DNA of 32,700 nucleotides from NCBI GenBank assembly GCA_964526635.1, contig CAZGLR010000025.1, positions 1 through 32,700 of the forward strand, written 5' to 3'. Every line of letters begins with the position of its first letter. Within the stretch, counting starts at the first letter, position 1. Of the stretch, positions 16,142-22,882 are shown in pieces. A program made the position numbers and the translations under genes. A model generated the notes under the pieces. It was not told the DNA's origin and did not search any database. It saw nothing but the letters and a program-made list of their open reading frames with translations. This DNA is from CAZGLR01 sp964526635. GTDB taxonomy: Bacteria > Zixibacteria > MSB-5A5 > GN15 > JAAZOE01.

Positions 16142-17474
16142 TTTCAAACATCGCATTTTACTGGTCGATGATGAAGAGTCGATCCTCAAGTCGTTAACCC
16201 GCCTGCTGCGGGCATTTAACCGCGATATCGACACCAGGACCGCCACGACCGGAGTCGAAGCGCTCGAGATTTTGAGTCGTGAGAAGATCTCGCTGATTAT
16301 TTCCGACCAGCGCATGCCCGGCATGAACGGTACCGATCTTCTCCGGAAAAGCCGTGATATCGCACCGAATACTATTCGCATTCTTCTGACCGGCTATGCC
16401 GATATCGAGGCAACAATAGAGGCGATTAACTCAGGGGCGATCAAGTATTACATCACTAAACCCTGGGATGAAGAGCTGCTGATCAGTCGGATCAACGAAT
16501 CACTGGATTTGTATCGCACCAAGTCGGAAAATATCCGTCTGACTCGGTTGATTGTCGAGAAAAATAAAAATCTCAAGGACCTTAACCATAGTTTACAGGA
16601 CAGGGTTAACCGGCAAACCGAACACATTCGCCTTCAACGAGACCAGATAAACAAGAGTTTCATGGAGACTATCAAGGCCCTCTCTACCATCGTTGACCTG
16701 CGTTTCAAGTCAACCGGGGATCATCTCCGTCGGGTGGCGTATCTGGTGCGTCGACTGATCACTCCAGAAGAAATCGGCGCAGAAGAATACCAGGACATAC
16801 TCATTGCCGCCTTCCTTCACGACATCGGGAAGATATCGCTGCCGGACAATATCGCCGCCAAGATGTATGATATGTATAGCGCCACCGAACGTGAGCATCT
16901 CCAGCAGCACCCGGTACTGGGGCAAAGCTTCGTTTCGGCCATCAGCGGCTTCGATGAGATCGGATTGATTATCCGGCATCATCACGAAAGCTATGATGGT
17001 GGCGGTTATCCTGATGGTCTCGCGGGCGATGATATTCCATATGGCGCCCGGCTCATTCGGGCGGCCAATGATTTCGACCATGCTGCATACAGCGGTACCT
17101 ATCCCAAGCTCAAACAAATTAATGACGCCACAGCAATGTTGTTGCAGCAATCGGACCTTAAGTACGATCCCGCTGTCGTCAAGAAGTTTATCGAATTCGA
17201 TATCGCCAAAGCATATTTCAGCCATGAAAACAACGAGGCCGATATTACAATCATCCCTCCCAATGATCTTGTCCAGGGCATGGTGATCGCCGAAGACACG
17301 TACACCAAATCGGGCTTGTTTGTCGTACCCAAGGGAGCACGGCTTTCACACGGTATGATCAAGCGTATTAGAAAACTTAATGATTATGACAGCATTCCGG
17401 GCGGCACCAAAGTCTTTAAAGATCCGGAAAAAAGCAAGGAGCTGGAGCATGAAATATTCTGTGCTGTTGGTTGA
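16131..17474 (+). CDS. REC-HD-GYP response regulator (cyclic-di-GMP phosphodiesterase)
   Basis: HD-GYP enzymes hydrolyse cyclic di-GMP using a metal centre. The receiver has phospho-acceptor Asp59 in IISDQRMPGMNG and the lysine in TKPWDEE. A coiled-coil linker (about 125-180) joins it to the HD-GYP domain: TGDHLRRVAYL near residue 197, His230-Asp231 in LHDIGKISLPDN, the later HP pair, HHHESYDGG, and Gly292-Tyr293-Pro294. All metal and substrate residues I can check are intact, so activity is expected. A short C-terminal extension (about 375-435) ending in the pattern GMVIAEDTYTKSGLFVVPKG is common on such proteins. ATG 16131 overlaps the previous gene by 11 bases. The output is probably lowering of cyclic di-GMP when the upstream kinase fires. 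Confidence 0.94.
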   Translation: MADDFKHRILLVDDEESILKSLTRLLRAFNRDIDTRTATTGVEALEILSREKISLIISDQRMPGMNGTDLLRKSRDIAPNTIRILLTGYADIEATIEAINSGAIKYYITKPWDEELLISRINESLDLYRTKSENIRLTRLIVEKNKNLKDLNHSLQDRVNRQTEHIRLQRDQINKSFMETIKALSTIVDLRFKSTGDHLRRVAYLVRRLITPEEIGAEEYQDILIAAFLHDIGKISLPDNIAAKMYDMYSATEREHLQQHPVLGQSFVSAISGFDEIGLIIRHHHESYDGGGYPDGLAGDDIPYGARLIRAANDFDHAAYSGTYPKLKQINDATAMLLQQSDLKYDPAVVKKFIEFDIAKAYFSHENNEADITIIPPNDLVQGMVIAEDTYTKSGLFVVPKGARLSHGMIKRIRKLNDYDSIPGGTKVFKDPEKSKELEHEIFCAVG

Positions 17475-17874
17475 TGATTCCGAGGGCGTATTGCGTTCCC
17501 TGCAACGGACCCTCCGATTAAGCGGCGGGTACGATATCTATCTGGCTGAGTCGGCCCGTGACGCGCTCAATCTGATGAGTGACGTCAAAATCGACATGGT
17601 CATAACCGATCACAAAATGCCCGAGATGACCGGTACGGAACTGCTCAATACGATTCGGACATTATATCCCGAGACAATCAGAATTATGCTGACCGGGGAA
17701 TCGGATATGAACATCGCCAAAGAAGCAATAAACAACGGCGCTATCTATCGCTTTTTCACCAAGCCGTGGGATGATTACGAACTACTTATCTCGATCCGTC
17801 ATGCCTTTCTTCAAAAGGAGATAGCACTTGAACGTGAATCGGGCAAAACCCAATCCAGTACGCAGGGCCGATAG
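17449..17874 (+). CDS. Stand-alone REC-domain response regulator
   Basis: This 141-residue protein is a receiver domain with a short tail. It has the acidic pair in LLVDDSEGV, phospho-acceptor Asp54 in VITDHKMPEMTG and the FTKPWDDYE lysine motif shared with the two receiver proteins before it. No output domain is present, so it may be a phosphate sink, a relay, or a regulator acting by protein binding. The start at ATG 17449 has AAGGAG upstream and lies inside the end of the HD-GYP gene (26-base overlap). Similarity to the preceding receivers suggests local gene duplication. The C-terminal 15 residues are polar and probably unstructured. Confidence 0.9.
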   Translation: MKYSVLLVDDSEGVLRSLQRTLRLSGGYDIYLAESARDALNLMSDVKIDMVITDHKMPEMTGTELLNTIRTLYPETIRIMLTGESDMNIAKEAINNGAIYRFFTKPWDDYELLISIRHAFLQKEIALERESGKTQSSTQGR

Positions 17875-17954
17875 GGCTGTAAAAGGCCGGCGGCGGTCGC
17901 AGTATCAGCAGCAGGGGTGATTGGAACATCCAAAATAAAGTGGGTGGCTATCAA

Positions 17955-18221
17955 ATGAATGACGCAAAAATGAAGAGGAAGTCAACCGCTAAACCCTGTA
18001 AAAAGGTCAAAGCGGAAGAAAACGGACGGGATGAACATAAACCCGGGCAGAAAGCAGGGCAACTCCCGCCAGTCACAGATGGTGGTGAACAGCAGCCGGC
18101 ATCGGCGGATATTTCTGAGCATCTTAATAAATGCTTATCACAGGTTCTCCATCATCGGGAAGTTCAGTCGATTGCCCGGGTGATCACTGAGATATTTGAA
18201 GAAACTAAACGAACACATTAG
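17955..18221 (+). CDS. Unknown 88-aa hydrophilic protein
   Basis: I do not recognise this protein. The first half is very charged and low-complexity (KRKSTAKPCKKVKAEENGRD, then Pro/Gln/Gly-rich), and the second half forms a predicted helix (HLNKCLSQVLHHREVQSIARV). The ATG at 17955 is preceded by GGTGG at 7 bases; a GTG start at 17940 is also open. It lies between the stand-alone receiver and the HDOD gene in the same orientation, 16 bases before the HDOD start, so it is likely co-expressed. The helical tail might bind a neighbouring protein, but this is only inference. Confidence 0.6.
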   Translation: MNDAKMKRKSTAKPCKKVKAEENGRDEHKPGQKAGQLPPVTDGGEQQPASADISEHLNKCLSQVLHHREVQSIARVITEIFEETKRTH

Positions 18222-18237
18222 AGCGGGATTATCATCT

Positions 18238-19074
18238 ATGCCAAAGCTCACCAGCACCTATGTTGACAGCGCTGAGCTACCATCGCAGCCAAGTGTCATC
18301 CAGCGATTAGACGCCCTGATCTCAAAAGATGGTGTTGACAATCGGGAGATTGCCAGAATCATCGAAATGGATGTTGTCTTTACTGCCAGAGTGTTGCGCC
18401 TGGTGAACTCGCCGTTTTACGGTTTCGCACGGAAGATTACCTCCGTTGAAGAAGCAATCACAATGCTTGGATTCAACTCGATACATCAGTTACTCCTGGC
18501 CACATCGGTAATCAACACTTTCCAGATCAAAGAATCGCTGATTCACGGTGTCGATTTCTGGAAACACAGTTTTGCCGTAGGTGTCCTCGCCAAATACCTG
18601 CTGGCCAGAGCCGATAAACAAACGCAGGACGAAGGCTTTATTTGCGGCATTATGCATGATATCGGGCGACTGATTCAAGCCCAGTTCGATGAAGAAACTT
18701 TCGAGAGCCTTTTCAAACAAGAACTGCGCGCCACCCATCTTACCGATGAACAGGAGTACTTTGGGATCGACCATCAACACCTGGGTGGCATGCTGGCTAC
18801 CAAATGGAATTTCCCCGAGGCAATAATAAAAGGTATCAGCAACCATCACACCCCGCTTGCTGCCGGTCAACACAAACTGCTGGCTTCAGCCGTCTCGATT
18901 GCCGATTTGATCTGCCATGGTATGAGAATCGGCAACAGCAGTATGTATTATATCAATTCCTTCTACCCCGAATCATGGGAAATGCTCAAGATTGATTTCG
19001 ACGAGTTAAAGGGAATTATTCTGAAGGCAACTGAAGAGTTTGACAGCACCGCCAGTATCCTCGATGAAATGTAA
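18238..19074 (+). CDS. HDOD domain signalling protein
   Basis: HDOD domains are HD-superfamily modules common in bacterial signalling; many have lost the metal residues and act as protein or ligand sensors. Residues about 10-210 cover the family pattern: LPSQPSVIQRLDALI, then RLVNSPFYGFARKITSVEEA, LGFNSIHQLLLATSV, and GFICGIMHDIGRLI with an HD pair. HHTP follows near residue 206, which suggests some metal residues survive. The start ATG 18238 is preferred over an earlier TTG at 18196 because the family block begins soon after it, although its ribosome binding site is weak. It is the last gene of the kinase/REC/HD-GYP run and fits cyclic-nucleotide or motility control. Confidence 0.9.
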   Translation: MPKLTSTYVDSAELPSQPSVIQRLDALISKDGVDNREIARIIEMDVVFTARVLRLVNSPFYGFARKITSVEEAITMLGFNSIHQLLLATSVINTFQIKESLIHGVDFWKHSFAVGVLAKYLLARADKQTQDEGFICGIMHDIGRLIQAQFDEETFESLFKQELRATHLTDEQEYFGIDHQHLGGMLATKWNFPEAIIKGISNHHTPLAAGQHKLLASAVSIADLICHGMRIGNSSMYYINSFYPESWEMLKIDFDELKGIILKATEEFDSTASILDEM

Positions 19075-19296
19075 AAAATAGATCGATCCGTGGATTTCAT
19101 ACGGCCAAGTACATCGCATATTCAATTCCGATCTGACCATTCTGCTTTTACTTACGCCTCTCGGCAAAACCCCCGCCTCAGGGAATAATAGTAAAAACAC
19201 CAAACCTCAATACCCCCGGGGAAATCAGAAGGGAACAATAGCAACCGACAACGGTTTGGTTAGACAGAGGTCAGCGTAAGTGAAAGGAATGTCCTG

Positions 19297-20670
19297 GTGT
19301 TACGAAAAATCGCGGCTGTTCTACTGATTTTACCATTGCTGGCAGCCTGTTCAGATGATGAAATTACTAAATCAAATATCAGCACCCCGGAGATAACATT
19401 GCAGTCGCCTTCTGATGCCTTTGTCGGACAAGATTTCAATCTTCGGATTACAGCAGATGCGACAGTCAAGTCTGCGACGATTGCGATTACTCTGGAGCCT
19501 ATACCCGATGGCGCGCAATTTGTCGACAGCGGCAACGGTACCGCCATATTGGGATGGCTGCCTGATTCGAGCGATCTTGGCATATATCCGGTGACTGTGA
19601 CTGCCACCGCGGCTGAAGATCCCACGCGAATTGACTAGCTGGTATTCGATATTACGGTTGCCTATCCCCCGACGGGCGTCAGCGCCTGGGATCCATATGA
19701 CAGTCTCTGGGAAACAACGCTTCCGTTATTCGACAGTCTTGAATATTCTTATTTTTCTTTTTTAAGCGCCGATACGGTATCCTTAGCTCGAAAAGCAGCC
19801 GATAACTGGAGCCTGGGATTTCTGCGGGAGCAGATTTTTGTCAACGACACACTGGCCGGAAACGATGAGAATGTGTCGTTTGCCAGGCGAATTTTCAAGC
19901 CTGATTTCGATGCGGTGACAGTATCGGATACGGTCAATCTTGTCTGGCTGGCCAATGATCGCGGTTTTGCGATTGAAGAATGGCTCCTGTATGAAAGCCC
20001 TGAAAAAAGCCCGGATGAGGCCCAGCGGATATTTATTTTTCCATATGTTTATATAATTGCCGACGCCGAGGGCGATAACTTCGCTGCGTTTAGAGTCGAT
20101 TCGGTGCTGGGGGCGGGGAATCTCGGTAACACCGGTGAGGTCTATATTTCCTACATCCGCCAGACAACATCGGGCAGTTCTCAGCTTGATCCTGATTCCA
20201 CTCAGGCAGCGATGATTTCGGTCGGGACCGGCTTTGGTTATTTTGATTTTTCTGCAGGACAGCAGGTTTATCCCGGCGATTCCCAGACCAGCCTGGATTG
20301 GGATATTTGTTTTCATGATCAGGCGGTTCGCATGAATTCATCGCTTCACGGTCCGGGTGATGCTCAGATGTATCCGGCCTATCTGGGCAGCAGCGATTCG
20401 ACCGATTTTTCGCTCTTTACACAGGTTGATACGACGCGGCGATTTTATCGTGATATGTATCGAAATGAATTTATCTACGGTACCGAACTTTCCTACAATA
20501 AGAACTGGTATCAGTTTGATGAACCCTTGGGGCAATTCACTTCCCGCCAGTATGTTTATCTGGTCAAGGTCGGTGACAGATATTTCAAGATGCAGATAAC
20601 CGGCTACACTAATCCGAACGGCAACAATCAGTTCGGGGGTAATCTCAGCTTCCGCTGGCTGGAATTATAA
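19297..20670 (+). pseudogene. Surface lipoprotein with Ig-like and two HmuY-like domains, interrupted by an in-frame TAG
   Basis: One continuous frame runs from GTG 19297 (AAGGAA 7 bases upstream) to TAA 20670, broken only by TAG at 19636-19638, codon 114 of 457. The N-terminus is a lipoprotein signal with lipobox LAAC and Cys18. Residues about 30-110 resemble a cadherin/He_PIG-type Ig domain (GWLPDSSDLGIYPVTVTATA). Two HmuY-like modules follow: WSLGFLREQIFVN near 170-185 and DWDICFHDQAVRMNSSL near 330-350, ending in YLVKVGDRYFKMQITGYTNP. HmuY-type proteins bind haem at the cell surface in Bacteroidetes, so a haem role is inference. Without the TAG this would be a normal gene, and both halves show the same composition and frame. 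Explanations are a mutation, a base-call error (the codon is likely Ser or another one-base neighbour), or readthrough. Confidence 0.85.
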
Positions 20671-20690
20671 TAGACACGACGCCTCAATTG

Positions 20691-20721
20691 AAAAAGCCCG
20701 ACCGAGGGGAGCGATCGGGCT
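20691..20721 (-). terminator. Rho-independent terminator downstream of the split ligD operon
   Basis: The stem runs from 20695-20704 to 20712-20721 with one mismatch and loop AGGGGAG. Read on the minus strand it ends in a run of five T's, so it stops leftward transcripts. It lies about 215 bases after the ligD polymerase gene and just beyond the lipoprotein stop. Confidence 0.65.
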
Positions 20722-20766
20722 GAATTACAAGGAAGGGGGCTGCTCGGAGGCAGTCTGAGCAGAAGT

Positions 20767-20789
20767 AAACTCCCTCATTGGGGGGTTTT
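20767..20789 (+). terminator. Possible rho-independent terminator after the lipoprotein gene
   Basis: AAACTCCC (20767-20774) pairs with GGGGGTTT (20781-20788), including one T-G pair; the loop is TCATTG and the tail begins TTTT. The T-run is partly inside the stem, so strength is uncertain. A further hairpin, CTGCTC (20740-20745) with GAGCAG (20757-20762), sits between this and the minus-strand terminator. Confidence 0.45.
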
Positions 20790-20932
20790 AATTCTCATCG
20801 GCATATATAACGCATAGCTTTACATACAGGACATTGGGGGTAATCTAATCATGAGGTGTGGATAAAGGAGGACTTTTCGAGAGTTATCTAATAAATTTTT
20901 TGACTATCGAAATACTGTCCGCGGCGACAATG

Positions 20933-21862
20933 TTACTTCTCCTCATCAGCCGGAGTTTCGTTTTCAAGCATTTTCATCAAATCTTCATGTCGGCTTGAAA
21001 GGGATTTGGCATGGCGCCTGATATCCGCCCAGGGATCATTTTTCTGCCCCAGCCGTTTTGGAAAATTCTTTATCGTCCAGTCGCGCGGTGAGGCGCCATC
21101 TTCGACTTCATCCCAGCTAATCGGCGCAGCCACCGGCGCGCCGTCGCGAGCCCGGACCGCGTAGGGCGCAACAGCGGTGGCGCCATAGGCATTGCGGAGC
21201 GTATCCAGGAAAATGCGGCCATGACGTTTGTCTTTGCGCTGCTCAAGGGTATACGTCCCGTTATCCCGCCGCACCAGCAGGCGGGCAACATCGGTGGCAA
21301 AGGATCGGACATCATCGAATATCATATCCTGTTTCAACGGCACCACCAGATGGAATCCCTTCGAGCCGGTGGTCTGAATCCAGGCCTGAAGGTCAAGTTC
21401 CCCGAGAACATCTCGTATATCGAGAGCGGCCCGGCGCAGTGCGGAATAATCTTCGGTGTCTTCGGGCGGATCGAGATCATAAATCATTTTATCAGGCGTT
21501 TCAAGGTCATTCGTGCGTGAGAGATACAAATGCGGAGTCAATACCGCCTGATTGGCCAGGTATATCAACGCAGCCTGACTGTCGATTACCGGCGCACGAA
21601 AACTGCCTCCTTCGCGTTTGGGGAATTTTACGGTGGTGATCCATTCGGGAAAATAATCCATGGCGTTCTTGTTATAAAAACTTTTGCCGTTGATCCCATC
21701 TGGAAAGCGGTGCATACTGACGCCATAGTCGGCGGTATGGTTAAGTATGGCTTCTGCAACCGAGTCATAGTAATCGATGATATCGCCCTTGGTGTAACCA
21801 TCGTCGGGAAAAAACACCTTATCGAGGTTGGAGACATCAATTGAGTGCCGGCCGACTTTCAT
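20933..21862 (-). CDS. ligD: Stand-alone LigD-type polymerase (primase-polymerase) domain protein
   Basis: This is the polymerase arm of the bacterial non-homologous end-joining enzyme LigD, encoded as a separate gene. It belongs to the archaeo-eukaryotic primase superfamily, which fills or extends DNA ends, often with ribonucleotides. Catalytic Asp129 and Asp131 lie in IYDLDPPED, and TTGSKGFH (164-171) provides the nucleotide-binding histidine. A third acidic residue, Asp220, is in GRIFLDTLRNAYG. Family features PYAVRARDGAPVAAPISWDE follow. Its 309 residues match a single POL domain. The ATG at 21862 overlaps the stop of a 26-aa ORF (ATGA), with AGAGGAG upstream. It is transcribed with the phosphoesterase gene. 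Confidence 0.93.
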   Translation of the reverse strand: MKVGRHSIDVSNLDKVFFPDDGYTKGDIIDYYDSVAEAILNHTADYGVSMHRFPDGINGKSFYNKNAMDYFPEWITTVKFPKREGGSFRAPVIDSQAALIYLANQAVLTPHLYLSRTNDLETPDKMIYDLDPPEDTEDYSALRRAALDIRDVLGELDLQAWIQTTGSKGFHLVVPLKQDMIFDDVRSFATDVARLLVRRDNGTYTLEQRKDKRHGRIFLDTLRNAYGATAVAPYAVRARDGAPVAAPISWDEVEDGASPRDWTIKNFPKRLGQKNDPWADIRRHAKSLSSRHEDLMKMLENETPADEEK

Positions 21863-21939
21863 AATCGCGCTCCTCTATTGGAGTATTTGCGGACTTTCTG
21901 CTTCTCATCTTCGGATAGGATGTTAAACTCATCAGTCAT
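21859..21939 (-). CDS. 26-aa ORF bridging the two split-ligD genes
   Basis: The reverse strand reads MTDEFNILSEDEKQKVRKYS then NRGARL and a TGA that overlaps the polymerase ATG as ATGA. Its own ATG lies inside the end of the phosphoesterase gene, with GGGAG about 6 bases upstream. Overlaps at both ends fill the gap exactly, which suggests translational coupling; whether the charged peptide has a function is unknown. Confidence 0.45.
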   Translation of the reverse strand: MTDEFNILSEDEKQKVRKYSNRGARL

Positions 21940-22561
21940 TGTTTGCTCCCTGTTGTGCTCGAGACTGTATTTCATCGAGAGAACGGCCGCTTTTCACTGA
22001 ATTTGGTTCGGTAGAGACCGGATTACGGCGGGCGTCGGCAGCGTCATCATCCATTTTTATCAACAGCCATCGGCTGTCTTTGCCCTGGCCGGTGCGAATC
22101 AGTGCAAATCCGCCGGTTAGTTTATAGCCGTTGAGCTTAATTGTCACATGCCCATCCTTGAGCTGTTGAGCTATCGATTTCGATTTGCTTTCGCTGTTAT
22201 CATCCTTCTTGATATTTTCATAGCTGCCCCTATCCCAGACCATGACTGTCCCGGCGCCATATTCGCCTTCAGGAATGATTCCTTCAAAATCGGCGTAGTC
22301 AAGGGGATGATCCTCGGTCGGCATAGCCAATCGTTTTTCGCTCGGATCCGTCGAGGGTCCCCTGGGGACAGCCCATGACACCAGGACACCATCGACTTCG
22401 AGGCGAAAATCATAGTGTAGATTGGAGGCATCATGTTTCTGGATGACGAAAACAGGTCGATTGTCAGCCCAGTCGAATGTCGCTTTGTCGCCTCCGGGTT
22501 CGGGTGATTTACTGAAATCACGTTTCGTTTTATATTTTGCAAGTCTATCGCCGGCACTCAT
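21932..22561 (-). CDS. ligD: Stand-alone LigD-type 3'-phosphoesterase domain protein
   Basis: This is the 3'-end-processing arm of LigD: it trims 3' phosphates and ribonucleotides from broken DNA ends. Metal residues stand in the family pattern QKHDASNLHYDFRLE (His43, His49, Asp51), followed by SWAVPRGPS, then EDHPLDYADFEGIIP with His85 and PEGEYGAGTVMVWDRG. The preferred start is ATG 22561, with GAGAGGA 8 bases upstream, giving 209 residues. A longer frame from 22663 would begin upstream of the TATAAT at 22625-22630 and looks untranslated. The last 40 residues are polar and not part of the domain. In many bacteria these parts are fused to an ATP-dependent ligase; here they are separate and no ligase or Ku gene is in view. 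Confidence 0.92.
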   Translation of the reverse strand: MSAGDRLAKYKTKRDFSKSPEPGGDKATFDWADNRPVFVIQKHDASNLHYDFRLEVDGVLVSWAVPRGPSTDPSEKRLAMPTEDHPLDYADFEGIIPEGEYGAGTVMVWDRGSYENIKKDDNSESKSKSIAQQLKDGHVTIKLNGYKLTGGFALIRTGQGKDSRWLLIKMDDDAADARRNPVSTEPNSVKSGRSLDEIQSRAQQGANND

Positions 22562-22882
22562 GGTAACTGTCCTCTCTTCTGTTAAAACCTGCGGGCGAGT
22601 GGTATGTATCCATGCAATTGATTGATTATACGGCCATTGATGTGTGTTCTGCGCGGTGCACATTTATATAACAAAATTTCCGGACGATTGTTCAGGTGGA
22701 CAAAGCGTTTCATCGGAAAGTAAAGGAGAAGTTGTAAGTTGAACACAACAACGCATTTGTTTACGCCGTATTACATCTATATACAGCATGTGTGTGCCAA
22801 ATAGTCGATGTGAAAATACGATTATCATCTGATTTGACTTATCGCGCATCATATTCTATCTCGATTGGAGTTGCTTACGACT
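22562..22882. other. Divergent intergenic region between ligD and glgX operons
   Basis: About 320 bases with no supported gene. It should hold both divergent promoters: a TATAAT box on the minus strand (22625-22630) and, on the plus strand, TTGACT (22834-22839) 17 bases ahead of TATCTC (22857-22862), a weak candidate for glgX. Confidence 0.5.
22625..22630 (-). promoter_or_regulatory. Candidate -10 box of the split ligD operon
   Basis: A perfect TATAAT lies on the minus strand, placing a start of transcription near 22618 and a leader of about 57 bases before ATG 22561. The -35 region at the expected distance is poor, so confidence is limited. Confidence 0.35.

Noticed and set aside
16710..17225. 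171-aa open frame on the minus strand
   Set aside because: It is the shadow of the HD-GYP domain, whose catalytic residues are complete on the plus strand.
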